Source: an uncultured Lachnospiraceae bacterium
GTDB taxonomy: Bacteria > Bacillota > Clostridia > Lachnospirales > Lachnospiraceae
Reading direction: 5' to 3'
Assembly: GCA_947630595.1 (NCBI GenBank)
Contig: CANRIG010000005.1
Span: 1 to 64,000 of the forward strand
Length of the DNA stretch: 64,000 nt
The position numbers and the translations under genes were made by a program. Under the pieces are notes generated by a model. That model searched no databases and was not told the DNA's origin. It saw only the letters and a list, made by a program, of their open reading frames with translations. Of the stretch, positions 1-9,783 are shown in pieces (position 1 is the stretch's first letter; each line of letters begins with the position of its first letter).

Positions 1-491
1 GGCAAAATGATTGCCGTTTGTTACAGTATAATGTATCTGACTATGATCTGCAATAAAAATCTTTATTTTTTGATATTGTTATTGTAGATTTTTGATTATC
101 GTATTTTATATATTTTTATTATCTTATTATATATGATTCTACTTGATTTGTAAAGAAGTATTTCATGGATTCGCACACCTGGAATTCATACCGCGGTACT
201 GCAGAGACCTGCCGCCAAAAAACCGCCGGAATTCGCTGCAAAAAAGCCGCCGCGTCGCCGCAGCAGCTTTCCCTTTCCTTCCAGACAGGAATTTTTTCTC
301 GGTAGCGTTTCCAGTCTTCTTTCAATATTTCCACTTTCAACCCTGCCAGACTCAATAACTGAATACATAAAATCCAAGGTTTTTCAGCAAATGCAGACAA
401 TACAGATCATGGCAGAAAATTTATATATATCTTTCGTATAAAATAATATTGGCCATCGGATTGGCAGAATGAATACGATCGATCCCACGTC
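1..491. other. AT-rich stretch without a recognisable gene
   Basis: The first 140 bases are strongly AT-rich and hold no convincing reading frame. A 93-codon open frame on the minus strand (119-400) has no ribosome site that I can see and no recognisable motif. It could be a relic, but I do not call it a gene. Confidence 0.4.
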
Positions 492-2885
492 CTAAAGACC
501 TCTTCCACAGCATCTTTTGTATTTTTTCCCTGACCCGCATGGGCAGGGATCGTTTCTGCCTATTTTAGGAGTTTCCCTGACATAGGTCCGGGAAACCGGC
601 GGCAGCCAGCCGTCCCAGAAAAGGCCATCCTCTTCCTCCGGTTCATCCGTCACATCAATACCCGCCTCCAGCATTTCCTGAAGCGTCTCAGCTCCCTCTT
701 TCCCGCGAGACGAGCTCTTCCTAAGCCGGCGGATCAGGGAATCCGCTTCCTCAAACCGGCAGCAAATGATATTGGCTTCGGCCAGAAGATATAGGAATTC
801 CTCTGAATGAATCTTTTCTTTTTGCAGATACGCCTCCAGACGCTTTATATCCTGCTCACTCACAAAACTCACAGCCTGAAACATCGTCTCCTGAATGGAA
901 CGGTCAAACTCATACATATGGCGTTCTTTTACATGAACAGGCTGCTTTTCCGCCTCAACCATGTCAATATCCCATGCTGAGATCCGTTTTTCCTCTGCGT
1001 ACTGCTGACGGCTTCTTCCCTTCAGCATCGGCAGCTCCAGCTCCAGCAGCAGGCCCGCCGCAGCGCACCACAGCTCGCAGGAAGCAGAAAGCTCCGGCTC
1101 CTCAGGTAATATATGCAGCATACTCTCTATCACAAAGGGCAGCGGCCGTCCCTCCATGATTTTCGGGAAAATGAATTCAAGAACAGCTCCTGCCGCTGCT
1201 TCCGGAAGCTTAAAGTCATACAGCAGAATATTGTACAGCACTTCTGCCCAATCGCTTCTTTCGGAAATACTTCCGGCCATTTCACGCAGTTCCTTTTCAG
1301 AAAAAGAAGCATACTCCAGGTCTTTCGAATAGCGCAGTATCCTCGCCATAATGTAATCGGCATCCAGCTGTATCGCCGCCGCATAGGCCTTTCCGGAATC
1401 CGTCCGGTAAAGGGTCTGCAGCTGATCGTTGAATCTCCCGTGCCAGTATACGTAACGGCAGAAAGCCTCAGGGGCAACCGCCATATGGTAAACGCTCTGA
1501 AACATGCCTCTCAGGCTGTCAAAATCAATCAGGCCATACACAAGGACCAGCGTTTTAAGTTTTTCCGAAAAACGTCTCAGCTCCCGATAGGTCTGTTTTC
1601 GGAGAGCGGCAGGCAGAGAACACAGCAGAGGGGAAAGGTCCGTGGCAAATGAAAGAACCGCCCTCGTTTTTCCTTTCCTCTTTTCTACCTGAATGTCCGC
1701 CAGCCCAACGCCAATAGCCTTGCTGAGCATGTCGGTCTCCGGCAGTTTCTCCAGCCTGCCGTTCGGCAGACCGGCCAGATGCAGATATTCCCTGAGTTCC
1801 TCTTCATACAGGACATACAGCAGATATTCCGGATGTTCATATAGTTCCTGCGCGATTGCACATGTCATCCGGGATTTGATCCAGCTGTCCAAATACGGAA
1901 TCTGAAGGTATTTGCAATAGTCCCTGGCCTCCTGCAGGTTCAGGGCGCACAGCAGTTCAGCGCAGCTTTTCGTACCGGAGACAATCTCCAGGACATAATC
2001 CGGCTCCTCCAGATCCTCTTGTTTCAGAAACGGGAGGATCAGCTGAGAATAGCCGCCGTCTCCGCTGTTCTCACTCTGAACTTTTTCTTTGCCGGCTTTT
2101 CCGTCTTTTGCTTTCCAGTCCTTTGCCTTTCCGTCTTTTGCATTTCCGTTTTTTCCCTTTCCGTCCCTTGCCTTTCCGTCTTTTGCATTCTCTCTTTCTT
2201 CCGTCTGCCGAAGGCTCTCCTCACAAAAATGTTTCCAGCTCTCTATTTTGAGCGCCATCGGAGACGATTTGCGTTTATGAGAAGACGCATGGAATGCTGA
2301 CTCCAGGCGATCAAGGAAATCCCGAAAAAAATCATCCATCACTTTTTTCGCATCATCCGGGAAATATGCGGATTCGGCTTCCGCATCAAGATCCTCATTC
2401 GCCGGGAAAACAAGTTTTCTCAGGCTTTCTGCTGCCGCCTTCACATCAAGAGGACGCCGGGCTTCTCCGTCCCAGCCATTTGCCCAGACGCCTCCTGTAT
2501 CCTCCTCGAAATTGTCCCCTTTTACCTTAAGCAGCGCCGCATACCTTTCTTCATAGCTTTCGTCAATTTTTTCGAAGATAATCTTATGCCTCCAGTCGTC
2601 TCCAAAATCGTAAGTGTAACGAATCCATTTGTAACCCGGAAAAAAACGGTCTACAAGCGTCTTCGCTTCCTGATAATGATTCCAAAAACCGGAGTTTTCC
2701 TCCTCATCGATAAAAATATCTTCCGACGGAATGCTGAAATTATGCAAATGGCAGTTTTCCCAGCCAAAAAGACACTGAATCACAAGATGCAGTTCGTAAA
2801 AGCTGATCCTCTCTGGTATGACCACACGACGCCACACGGGAGGATGAGTATCCTCCAGCACGATTTTCAATATGTATCCTGCCAT
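492..2885 (-). CDS. pRiA4b ORF-3-like protein with C-terminal SEC-C zinc motif
   Basis: A 797-residue protein. The N-terminus (about residues 1-190) matches the plasmid pRiA4b ORF-3 family, with PPVWRR near residue 15, [11 protein letters not shown] near 40 and a GDDWRH motif. The last 20 residues form a SEC-C motif, [16 protein letters not shown], which binds zinc in SecA and many unrelated proteins. Residues about 226-277 are a lysine/aspartate/glycine-rich linker built from KDGKA-like units, mirrored in the DNA as short repeats around 2090-2200. The middle is helical and not recognised. The biochemical role of the family is unknown. It lies 18 bases after a small unknown gene on the same strand, so the two are probably co-transcribed. 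Confidence 0.8.
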   Translation of the reverse strand: MAGYILKIVLEDTHPPVWRRVVIPERISFYELHLVIQCLFGWENCHLHNFSIPSEDIFIDEEENSGFWNHYQEAKTLVDRFFPGYKWIRYTYDFGDDWRHKIIFEKIDESYEERYAALLKVKGDNFEEDTGGVWANGWDGEARRPLDVKAAAESLRKLVFPANEDLDAEAESAYFPDDAKKVMDDFFRDFLDRLESAFHASSHKRKSSPMALKIESWKHFCEESLRQTEERENAKDGKARDGKGKNGNAKDGKAKDWKAKDGKAGKEKVQSENSGDGGYSQLILPFLKQEDLEEPDYVLEIVSGTKSCAELLCALNLQEARDYCKYLQIPYLDSWIKSRMTCAIAQELYEHPEYLLYVLYEEELREYLHLAGLPNGRLEKLPETDMLSKAIGVGLADIQVEKRKGKTRAVLSFATDLSPLLCSLPAALRKQTYRELRRFSEKLKTLVLVYGLIDFDSLRGMFQSVYHMAVAPEAFCRYVYWHGRFNDQLQTLYRTDSGKAYAAAIQLDADYIMARILRYSKDLEYASFSEKELREMAGSISERSDWAEVLYNILLYDFKLPEAAAGAVLEFIFPKIMEGRPLPFVIESMLHILPEEPELSASCELWCAAAGLLLELELPMLKGRSRQQYAEEKRISAWDIDMVEAEKQPVHVKERHMYEFDRSIQETMFQAVSFVSEQDIKRLEAYLQKEKIHSEEFLYLLAEANIICCRFEEADSLIRRLRKSSSRGKEGAETLQEMLEAGIDVTDEPEEEDGLFWDGWLPPVSRTYVRETPKIGRNDPCPCGSGKKYKRCCGRGL

Positions 2886-2903
2886 TTTTATCCGGTACCT
2901 TCC

Positions 2904-3266
2904 TTACATATTCATCCACTTTTCCATCAGGGCATCGCTGTCAAACACTACATCGTTCGGCAATTGAACGTCATATTTCTCAGCAAAACGTTTTATAAAC
3001 TCTCTGGATGGTTCTTTGTTCCTGAGATATTCCTGTTCCAGATCCGCTTTCATCTGCTCGCGCTTTTCCGCTGCTTCTTCTTCCGGCGCATAGACGATTC
3101 CATACATGATCCCAAACGAAAAATAAATCTCAAACAAATCATCCGGAGAAGAAAACAGACTGATCTCCACAGTCTCGTCTATTACTTCACAAATCTCAAG
3201 ATAAGTATTTTTATAATGTCTTCGGGATTCCGAAAAAGTGTTTGTAACATCCTTCCATCGATTCAC
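2904..3266 (-). CDS. Small hypothetical protein upstream of the SEC-C gene
   Basis: A 120-residue protein that I do not recognise. I start it at a GTG (3264-3266) because AAAGGAGGAG sits at ideal distance before it; an ATG ten codons upstream has no such site. The sequence is mixed and charged, with a lysine/glutamate-rich helix in the second half (KREQMKADLEQEYLRN), and no signal peptide or membrane segment. The 18-base gap to the pRiA4b/SEC-C gene suggests an operon. Confidence 0.65.
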   Translation of the reverse strand: MNRWKDVTNTFSESRRHYKNTYLEICEVIDETVEISLFSSPDDLFEIYFSFGIMYGIVYAPEEEAAEKREQMKADLEQEYLRNKEPSREFIKRFAEKYDVQLPNDVVFDSDALMEKWMNM

Positions 3267-3550
3267 AGCTGCTCCTCCTTTAATTCTTCTTCTCATCCTT
3301 CTGCGCGTTTCATGAAATCCTGCGCCGCTTTCAGTTCCGCGGTAAATATGCGGTAATCATGTGTTTACAAATTACACGCCTGCCGGCTGCAAACGGGCAG
3401 TTGCAGAAAGAACGCCCGAGATGCGCCCTATCAATATGTACCATATACATTATACGAGGCTCTCCCGGGAAAATCAATCACAAGATAGTTTCATTCGGAC
3501 AATTTCATTCGGACAATTTCATCCGGAAAATTTCCTGACTCCTAATGATA
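3267..3550. other. Intergenic region with a 3 x 14-bp direct repeat
   Basis: No supported gene. At 3489-3530 three 14-bp units of the form TTTCATTCGGACAA follow one another, the third one degenerate. They lie just upstream of the promoter of the ABC exporter gene and could be a regulator site or simply slippage. Confidence 0.5.
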
Positions 3551-3579
3551 ATGACAAAAGCCGCAAATTGTTATATAAT
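3551..3579 (+). promoter_or_regulatory. Predicted sigma-A promoter of the ABC exporter gene
   Basis: ATGACA (3551-3556), a 17-base spacer and a perfect TATAAT (3574-3579). It lies downstream of a possible ATG at 3545, which argues that the exporter starts at 3602, after AGAAAGGA. Confidence 0.6.
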
Positions 3580-3601
3580 TCAGGCAGACAGAAAGGAACC
3601 C

Positions 3602-5548
3602 ATGCTTATGACCCGTACAGTAATGAATGACAGAAAAAATACCTCCGAAAACATCGGCAAAAAAATCTTCCGGCTTCTCCCCAGAAAACAGAAACTGCGT
3701 TTCCTGCTGATTCTGGTCATCCTCGGCGTGTCGGCCGTCCTCAGCCAGCTTACGCCGCTCTCCGTCGGCTATCTGACCGACCGCGTGCTGGCCGATCCAA
3801 ATGTCACATTTTGGTCTGTGCTGCCGGTTCTGCTGGTCATCCTAGCGGTAAACGTCGTCAACGAGGTTATCAAGGTGGCGCGGCGTCTGATCGTCGAGGA
3901 TACCGCCACGCAGGCCGAGAAAACCGCACGCCAGAAAGCGGCGGAATCCCTGCTCATGGCCCCGCTTTCCTATTTTCGCAGCCACATGACCGGCAACATC
4001 CACGGCCGCCTGAACCGCAGCCTGGAGGGAACGGTCAAGCTCATCAAGCTGATGTTCATGGATTTTGCGCCCGCAGTGACGACCGGCCTGGCCGCGATTG
4101 TCACTATTTTCATCCAGCTTCCGGCGCCCGTGGCCTGCCTCGTCATTCTGGTCATCCCGGTCGGCACGCTCATCGTGTTTCGCCAGATCGGCACGCAGAA
4201 GGGCATCCGCGTGGAACTCATGGAAACCAAGGCGGACATGGACGGAACTATGGTGGAGCTGCTCGGCGGCATCGAAACCATCCGCACCCTGGACAGCGCG
4301 CAGACGGAAAGCGGCCGCATCCTCGACCGTTCGGAGCAGCTGCGCAGAAAGGAAATGCGGCATCACTGCTCGATGGCCTTTTACGACTGTCTGAAATTTG
4401 TCAACGAGGCTGCATTCAGCGTGCTGGTCATCGGCATCTCGGTGCTGCTGGCCTCCCGGAAAATTATTTCCGTCGGCACGGTCCTTACGGCTTACCTCTG
4501 TTTTACGCAGCTGACCGGCCCGCTGCGGGAGCTGCACCGCATTCTTGATGAATTTTCAGAGTGCATGGTGCTGGCCCGCGACTATTTCCAGATTCTGGAA
4601 CTGCCGGTCGACTTCTCCTATCAAACGCCGGATGAACAGGGGCAGATCGCTTCCCGGCAAATAACGGACGAAGAAGCTTCTTCCCGACAGACGGCCGACA
4701 GACAAGCCGCCTTCCAGGAAATAGCAAACGGGAAAAACTTCTCCTATCAGGCGCCGGACGTGCAGGAGCAGAACTCATCCCGGCAGGCACAGCAGGGCGC
4801 CGTGCCCGCCTCCGGTGACGTGCAGATACGCGGACTCAGCTTCTCCTACCCGGAAAAACCGGAGCAGGAAATCTTAAGAGACATTGATCTTCTTGTTCCC
4901 TCCGGAAAATTCGTCGGCATCGCCGGTCCCAGCGGCTGCGGCAAGTCCACGCTGATCAAGGTCATCGACCGGCTTGAGCAGGGCCGGGGCGAGGTGCTGC
5001 TCGGCGGGGTGCCGCTGTCCTCTCTCTCCCGGCGGGCACTGGCGGAGCAGGTGGCGCTCGTCCCGCAGACACCGTTCATCGTGGCTGACACGGTGTACCG
5101 CAACATCTGTTACGGCATGAAACGGGAGGTCGCTGAGGAGGAAGTGCGTGAAGCCGCGCGCAAGGCCAACATCGCCGCCGATATCGAAAAGCTGCCCGGC
5201 GCGTATCAGTTCGCATTGTCCGAGGGCGGCACCAATCTGTCCGGCGGACAGCGGCAGCGCATCGCGCTGGCCCGTATTTTCCTGCGGAAGCCGCGCATCC
5301 TGATTCTGGACGAGGCCACCTCCGCGCTGGACAATACGTCGGAAAAACTGATTCAGGCGGAAATTGAAAAAATGAAAGAAGAATGCGGCACCACGGTTAT
5401 CTCGATCGCGCACCGGCTTTCCACGCTGCGCAACTGCGACGAAATCATTGTCATGGATCACGGCCGGATTATACAAAGAGGAACGTTCCAGACTCTGGAA
5501 CGCTCCCCCGGTATTTTCCGCGACATGGCGCTTGGCATATTAAAATAA
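3602..5548 (+). CDS. ABC exporter, fused membrane and ATPase domains
   Basis: A 648-residue half-transporter of the MsbA/LmrA type that should dimerise in the membrane and export an unknown substrate. The membrane domain covers about residues 30-330. The ATPase domain has Walker A GPSGCGKST near residue 442, signature LSGGQRQR near 546 and Walker B ILILDEATSALD near 568. Start chosen at 3602 from the AGAAAGGA site and the promoter position; 3608 is also possible. Between the domains (about residues 338-400) lies an unusual Gln/Ser/Arg-rich linker containing two related blocks, both starting FSYQ.PD, apparently from a local duplication. It is monocistronic and ends in a hairpin. The substrate cannot be told from sequence. 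Confidence 0.88.
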   Translation: MLMTRTVMNDRKNTSENIGKKIFRLLPRKQKLRFLLILVILGVSAVLSQLTPLSVGYLTDRVLADPNVTFWSVLPVLLVILAVNVVNEVIKVARRLIVEDTATQAEKTARQKAAESLLMAPLSYFRSHMTGNIHGRLNRSLEGTVKLIKLMFMDFAPAVTTGLAAIVTIFIQLPAPVACLVILVIPVGTLIVFRQIGTQKGIRVELMETKADMDGTMVELLGGIETIRTLDSAQTESGRILDRSEQLRRKEMRHHCSMAFYDCLKFVNEAAFSVLVIGISVLLASRKIISVGTVLTAYLCFTQLTGPLRELHRILDEFSECMVLARDYFQILELPVDFSYQTPDEQGQIASRQITDEEASSRQTADRQAAFQEIANGKNFSYQAPDVQEQNSSRQAQQGAVPASGDVQIRGLSFSYPEKPEQEILRDIDLLVPSGKFVGIAGPSGCGKSTLIKVIDRLEQGRGEVLLGGVPLSSLSRRALAEQVALVPQTPFIVADTVYRNICYGMKREVAEEEVREAARKANIAADIEKLPGAYQFALSEGGTNLSGGQRQRIALARIFLRKPRILILDEATSALDNTSEKLIQAEIEKMKEECGTTVISIAHRLSTLRNCDEIIVMDHGRIIQRGTFQTLERSPGIFRDMALGILK

Positions 5549-5569
5549 GTGACATTTATACCATGCGAA

Positions 5570-5625
5570 ACGGCGCTCCGCCGGTTCCGGTTTTCGCCGT
5601 CCTTCGGAGCGCCGTGTCTTATTTT
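5570..5625 (+). terminator. Hairpin terminator after the ABC exporter
   Basis: An 11-bp perfect stem, ACGGCGCTCCG (5570-5580) with CGGAGCGCCGT (5605-5615), is followed by GTCTTATTTTC. It separates the exporter from the convergent YitT gene. Confidence 0.65.
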
Positions 5626-5658
5626 CTTTCATTGGATGATGCGGTGGGACATATCCGC

Positions 5659-6519
5659 TCAGTCCGCAGGCTTATTGTAAAACCGTCCGCTCAGCTGTTC
5701 CGTGCGGATAGCATTGATGAAAGCCTGCGGGTCGGCCTGCCGCACCGCGCGGATGACCTTCTTGGATTCCGCGCTGGAAACGACCGAATACACAATGCTG
5801 CGCGCGCTGCTTTCGTAGGAGCCCTTTCCGTCGAGCACGGTAGCGCCGTGCCTGCTGAGCTGCCAGATGACCTCGCAGATTTCCATCGGGCGGTTGGTGA
5901 CGATGAACAGCGTTTTCCGCTGATATTTCTGGTACATGATGTGCAGAATCTGCGTGCTCGTGTACTGGAAAATGATGGAATACAGCGCCTTGTCCCAGCC
6001 GAACAGGAGTCCGGCCGCGGAGAGAATGACGATATTGATGCACAGGATGATATTCCAGGAATCCATCCCTTTCTTCTCGGAAAGGAAAATGGCAATGAAG
6101 TCCGTCCCGCCCGTGGTCGCATTCATCAGCAGGCACAGGCTGATCGCCACGCCGCTGATAATTCCGCCAAACACGCTGATCAGCAGCGTATCATATGTGA
6201 TCACATACTCCGGGATCAGGTCGGTCAAAACGCCGGTAAGGACGATGACAATACAGGAATACAGCGTAAATTTCCTGCCGATATAGCGAAAGCCGATATA
6301 GACCGGAATCGCATTGAGCAGCAGGTTGATCGGTGTGTAGGGAACCTTTACATGAAAGAACAGCTCGGCAATTCTCTGAATCAGAATCGTCAGGCCGGTC
6401 ACTCCGCCGGGATACAGCCCGCCGATCCGCACAAACGTAGCGATATTGGCAGCCATGATCACAGCGGCAATGCAGACGACGACGATTCTCTTTCCGTCCT
6501 CCTTAAACGTAAACTTCAT
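5659..6519 (-). CDS. YitT family membrane protein
   Basis: A 286-residue protein with about five hydrophobic segments in the first 200 residues and a soluble C-terminal domain of the DUF2179 type (IVTNRPMEICEVIWQLSRHGATVL). This is the usual YitT/YpjC layout. Its transport or sensing role is unknown. Start set at 6519, because AAGGAGGACT immediately precedes it; the open frame extends 41 codons further but that part reads like non-coding sequence. It lies downstream of a YczE-type membrane protein on the same strand. Confidence 0.85.
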   Translation of the reverse strand: MKFTFKEDGKRIVVVCIAAVIMAANIATFVRIGGLYPGGVTGLTILIQRIAELFFHVKVPYTPINLLLNAIPVYIGFRYIGRKFTLYSCIVIVLTGVLTDLIPEYVITYDTLLISVFGGIISGVAISLCLLMNATTGGTDFIAIFLSEKKGMDSWNIILCINIVILSAAGLLFGWDKALYSIIFQYTSTQILHIMYQKYQRKTLFIVTNRPMEICEVIWQLSRHGATVLDGKGSYESSARSIVYSVVSSAESKKVIRAVRQADPQAFINAIRTEQLSGRFYNKPAD

Positions 6520-6638
6520 GAGTCCTCCTTGGATTATGCAGTTTGCAGTTGTTTTTCTTTTTTTCTGTAAATATGTTCTGGTAAAAGTATGTCTTTTTAA
6601 GTAAAAGTATATTCCTGCAAATGCGGGCAGCCCTGCCT

Positions 6639-7280
6639 TCACCCAAGGGTGCTGCGCAGCGCCGCCCCGACCAGCTTCCGGCTGTACGGCATCAGAATGC
6701 CCGCCACCGTGCCGACCACAAACGCGCAGACGAGCGTCCCGATTCCAAAGACCCCGCCCAGCAACACGCCCGCCAGGACAAAAATCACGTCAACAAATAC
6801 CCGGACCATTCCGAATTTCTTTCCGGTTTTGTCGCTCAGCACCACCGCCACCAGATCGTTCGGGCCGGTGCCGGCGTCCGACTGAATCACAATCGTCATG
6901 CCAAAAGCCAGAATCGCACAGGCGGCTACTACCACGGCAATACGGATTGCCAGCGGCAGCGCAGCATTTACAAATGGCGCCAGCACCAGCGTAAACCCAT
7001 CAATAATCGGCCCGCCAAACGCCATGCAGACAAACGTTCCCGCCTTGACATAGTTCCGGTCCAATACCAGAAGAATCAGAATAATCAGGAAGCAGACGCA
7101 CATATGCGTGATTCCGTGGCTGACCGGCAGATGTGCGGCAAGTCCCTGAATTAATACGTTAAACGGGTCGGCGCCCAGTTCCGTCAGCATAAACAGCGTA
7201 ACTCCCAGATGCGCAACCGTAAGCCCCGCAAGCAAAAGAACCATCCTCACGGCCCATTCCTTCAGCGTTCGCTTCTGCAT
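6639..7280 (-). CDS. YczE/YyaS-type membrane protein
   Basis: A 213-residue integral membrane protein with about five transmembrane segments and the GxDPFNVLIQGL and DAGTGPNDLVAV motifs typical of the YczE/YitT-like superfamily. It starts with MQKRTLKEW after AGGAGGATTTC. A role cannot be assigned. It precedes the YitT gene by about 120 bases and may be co-transcribed with it. The two proteins share a fold class but are clearly different families. Confidence 0.82.
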   Translation of the reverse strand: MQKRTLKEWAVRMVLLLAGLTVAHLGVTLFMLTELGADPFNVLIQGLAAHLPVSHGITHMCVCFLIILILLVLDRNYVKAGTFVCMAFGGPIIDGFTLVLAPFVNAALPLAIRIAVVVAACAILAFGMTIVIQSDAGTGPNDLVAVVLSDKTGKKFGMVRVFVDVIFVLAGVLLGGVFGIGTLVCAFVVGTVAGILMPYSRKLVGAALRSTLG

Positions 7281-7366
7281 GAAATCCTCCTGTTTGTAAT
7301 CAATGTGTTGCATTTCCGTCAGCTTTCGGTGCGGACGAACCGCCTATCCGCGCATTCTCTTCACCG

Positions 7367-7535
7367 TTTTCCATCGGGCGATCTGTCTATTCCCTACATC
7401 CGGAAACCGCCGGAATCAGCAGACGCCAGCGTTTTCCGCCAGGCAATCTATATACTCCCCATATCTGGAAACCGCCGGAATCAGCAGGCACCAGCGTTTT
7501 CCGCCGGACGGTTTGTATACTCCCCACACAGCTCT
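7367..7535. repeat. 65-bp tandem repeat overlapping the end of a DUF3791 gene
   Basis: Two full units (7367-7431 and 7432-7496) and a partial third share a core, GGAAACCGCCGGAATCAGCA. The third copy contains the last codons and stop of the DUF3791 gene at 7481, so the array probably grew outward from the gene end. Confidence 0.8.
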
Positions 7536-7714
7536 TCCGCCAGATAATCATCGCTCATGCAGTGCATATCCGATATGCCGTTGCTCATCAGGCGGTAAGT
7601 GAGGGAGTGATAAAAAAAATCCAGGGCGTCACTCAAAGTAATTTCCATTTTTGCAGCAAACAATGCCACCACGCGGCTGTACTTTTTTTGCAGTAAAACA
7701 GGATTCGCCGTCAT
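7481..7714 (-). CDS. DUF3791 family small protein (second copy)
   Basis: A 77-residue protein recognised as DUF3791 by the pattern LFAAKMEITLSDALDFFYHS followed by ISDMHCMSDDYLAEEL. It overlaps the DUF3990 gene by 4 bases (ATGA), implying translational coupling. A second DUF3791 protein precedes DUF3990. Members of this family usually sit beside DUF3990, and I infer a partner or antitoxin-like role. The coding end lies in a tandem 65-bp repeat, so its last residues may vary between strains. Confidence 0.75.
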   Translation of the reverse strand: MTANPVLLQKKYSRVVALFAAKMEITLSDALDFFYHSLTYRLMSNGISDMHCMSDDYLAEELCGEYTNRPAENAGAC

Positions 7715-8184
7715 ATCTGCACACTCCTCTCAAACATCAGGCACCGGTCAAGCGCGGCCTGGCTCCGGAAGCATATCTGGAGATTCGGTTTTTCAAATTT
7801 TAAACGCCTGATTGCCTCGCCCTTATCGATCAGATGATCAAAATACAGTTCGACCGTATTAAATACTTTATCATTCGCCACGCCTCCGGCAATGATATCG
7901 TAAGCTGATACATCCTGTCCGGTTCTGCAGGCAAGAACGAAATCCAGCCATTCTTCCGAATAAGAATCAAATTTCAGAGTATGGAAACCGGCGGCAGAAT
8001 TTTCATCCAATACATACTTGGAAATAACGCCGCATTTTCCTGCGTACTTAAATCTTCTGCACCAGTTTTCCGCCTGTTCATACAACGGGGTTGTATAGAA
8101 TCCCCGCCCAAAATCTACTTTTTCCCGCGAATGCAGAATGTCCGGCCGGGAAACCTCAATGGTCGAACCGTGATAAACTATCAT
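7711..8184 (-). CDS. DUF3990 protein, possible ADP-ribosyltransferase-like toxin
   Basis: A 157-residue protein of the DUF3990 family. It has an N-terminal YHGS (residues 4-7), then DFGRGFYTT (24-32), DIIAGGVANDKVF near 96 and NLQICFRSQAAL near 134. The YHG and GxGFYxT elements resemble the NAD-binding elements of ADP-ribosyltransferase folds; that link is inference. It overlaps DUF3791 genes by 4 bases on both sides, so the three are one translation-coupled unit. No signal peptide, so it should act in the cytosol. A toxin-antitoxin or phage-defence role is plausible but unproven. Confidence 0.75.
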   Translation of the reverse strand: MIVYHGSTIEVSRPDILHSREKVDFGRGFYTTPLYEQAENWCRRFKYAGKCGVISKYVLDENSAAGFHTLKFDSYSEEWLDFVLACRTGQDVSAYDIIAGGVANDKVFNTVELYFDHLIDKGEAIRRLKFEKPNLQICFRSQAALDRCLMFERSVQI

Positions 8185-8411
8185 ACCGTTATGTTTTCCT
8201 CCCGCATGACAGCAAGAATATCCTGCACAATATACTCTTTTCCCTGAGTATGCAGGGCACGGTAAGACGGCACGACGTAGCGCTGTAAAAGATCACTTTT
8301 TGCTGTAAGCGCATCATATACCCGTCCGGCATCCGCTCCAAGGCAGGCAGCAATATTCTCAATGCAAAAAATCACAAACTCCAGCTCTTCTTCCGTTTTG
8401 ATCGCGTCCAT
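8181..8411 (-). CDS. DUF3791 family small protein (first copy)
   Basis: A 76-residue protein, first in the three-gene cassette. It has the pattern ELEFVIFCIENIAACLG, DAGRVYDALT and a conserved ALHTQGKEYIVQDILAVM end. It differs clearly from the second copy at 7481 in sequence but not in plan, so the two are old paralogues. Its stop overlaps the DUF3990 start. Confidence 0.75.
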   Translation of the reverse strand: MDAIKTEEELEFVIFCIENIAACLGADAGRVYDALTAKSDLLQRYVVPSYRALHTQGKEYIVQDILAVMREENITV

Positions 8412-8453
8412 CCCTCCGTCCTTCCCGTCTCAATATTCCGCAGCCCTCATTCC

Positions 8454-9395
8454 TCACTCCAGAACCAGCCGCACGCCGCCGTAAATCCCGGCGTTGTTGC
8501 TGAGCTGCGCGCGCGTAAAAGCGATGCCCTTGGAGGCGTGGAATGCATATACATCAAAATACTTCCGGATTACATCGATCAGAATATCGCCGGCCTTTGA
8601 CATGCCGCCGCCGATCACGACCGCCTCCGGGTTGACAACGCAGGCGATCGACGCCAGCGCTTTGCCGAGCACCCGGCCAACCTCGTCCAGCATCAGCAGG
8701 CCCACCGGGTCGTTCGCTTTTGCAGCGTCGCAGATGTCCTTGGCCGTGTAATTCGGAATCGAACGGAGCACGGTTTCCGCCTCCGGGTGAGCGTTCAGAT
8801 AACGTTTTGTCACGCGCACAATTCCGTTCGCGGAGGTGTACTGCTCCAGGCAGCCTTTCTTTCCGCAGCCGCAGGCTTCCGTCTCATCGTCCCGCACCGG
8901 CATGTGCCCGATCTCTCCGGCCGCGCCGCTGCTGCCTGGAAGAATGTGCCCGCCGACAATGATGCCGCCGCCGACGCCGGTCCCCAGCGTCACCATCACA
9001 ATATCCTGATAGCCGCGACCGCCGCCTTTCCACATTTCGCCGAGCGCCGCCACATTTGCATCGTTTCCGGCCTTCACCTTAAAGCCGGTGAGTTCCTGCA
9101 TTTCATACTCGACGTTGAACACGCCCCAGCCCAGATTGACGCACTTCATCACCGTCCCGTCCGCGCTGACCGGCCCCGGCACGCCCATGCCCAGGCCCTC
9201 GATGTCCGATTTCTGAATATCCTTTTCTTCCATTTTAGAGGAAATCGCCTCCGCAATGTCCGTCAGGATATATTTGCCGTTCTCCTCCGTCCTTGTCGGA
9301 ATCTCCCACGTATCCAGCAGAGTGCCGGACGTCTCAAAAAGGCCCAGCTTGACGGCTGTCCCGCCGATATCCGCTCCAAATGCATACTTTTTCAT
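8454..9395 (-). CDS. glcK: ROK family glucokinase
   Basis: A 313-residue cytosolic sugar kinase that should phosphorylate glucose with ATP. Visible motifs are the phosphate loop DIGGT (residues 9-13), substrate residues N111-D112, GTGVGGGI (138-145), EIGH (161-164) and the ROK zinc motif CGCGKKGC (175-182). The length is typical. There is no N-terminal DNA-binding domain, so it is an enzyme rather than a NagC-type repressor. It is transcribed alone. The product would take glucose released by the two alpha-glucosidases and 4-alpha-glucanotransferase in this window into glycolysis. Another hexose cannot be excluded from sequence. Confidence 0.9.
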   Translation of the reverse strand: MKKYAFGADIGGTAVKLGLFETSGTLLDTWEIPTRTEENGKYILTDIAEAISSKMEEKDIQKSDIEGLGMGVPGPVSADGTVMKCVNLGWGVFNVEYEMQELTGFKVKAGNDANVAALGEMWKGGGRGYQDIVMVTLGTGVGGGIIVGGHILPGSSGAAGEIGHMPVRDDETEACGCGKKGCLEQYTSANGIVRVTKRYLNAHPEAETVLRSIPNYTAKDICDAAKANDPVGLLMLDEVGRVLGKALASIACVVNPEAVVIGGGMSKAGDILIDVIRKYFDVYAFHASKGIAFTRAQLSNNAGIYGGVRLVLE

Positions 9396-9783
9396 TGTTT
9401 TGCACCTCGTCCCATCTTCAAGTTGTTTCGTAACTCTTTCATAACTGTCGTTTAAACTGCAGCTTTATTATACAATATTTTATTGGGAAATACATCTGTT
9501 TTTGAGAACAAAAGGAACTATTTTCGGAAATAAAAAGGAACCGCAGAAATATATTCTTGCGGTTGTCTGAAAATCCTTGCATCACACGTTTTCATAAACA
9601 GAAAGAGAAACTTTGGCAGGCATGGCGTTCCCCTGCATCTCTTTTGACCCAAAGGGTGTGTGGCTGCCACGAAATTGACCACCTCAAAGTCTCTCTGTCT
9701 ATTTCTATGTATATCGTATCAAAACTATTCCTTTTTGTAAAGAATTTTCTCTCTGCAGCAAAGCATCGCCGCTTCTCCGCCTC
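9396..9783. other. Intergenic region with a hairpin
   Basis: No gene seen. A hairpin with arms AACCGCAGAA (9539-9548) and TTCTTGCGGTT, separated by ATATAT, is followed on the minus strand by CCTTTTT and could end transcription from the MATE gene. A TATAAT-like box near 9465-9475 on the minus strand may belong to the glucokinase promoter. Confidence 0.4.

Noticed and set aside
143..358. Small protein gene in the first 400 bases
   Set aside because: No ribosome site, low-complexity composition and several overlapping open frames of equal merit.
3545..3601. Upstream start of the ABC exporter at 3545
   Set aside because: A good promoter (3551-3579) lies after this codon, and the ribosome site precedes 3602.
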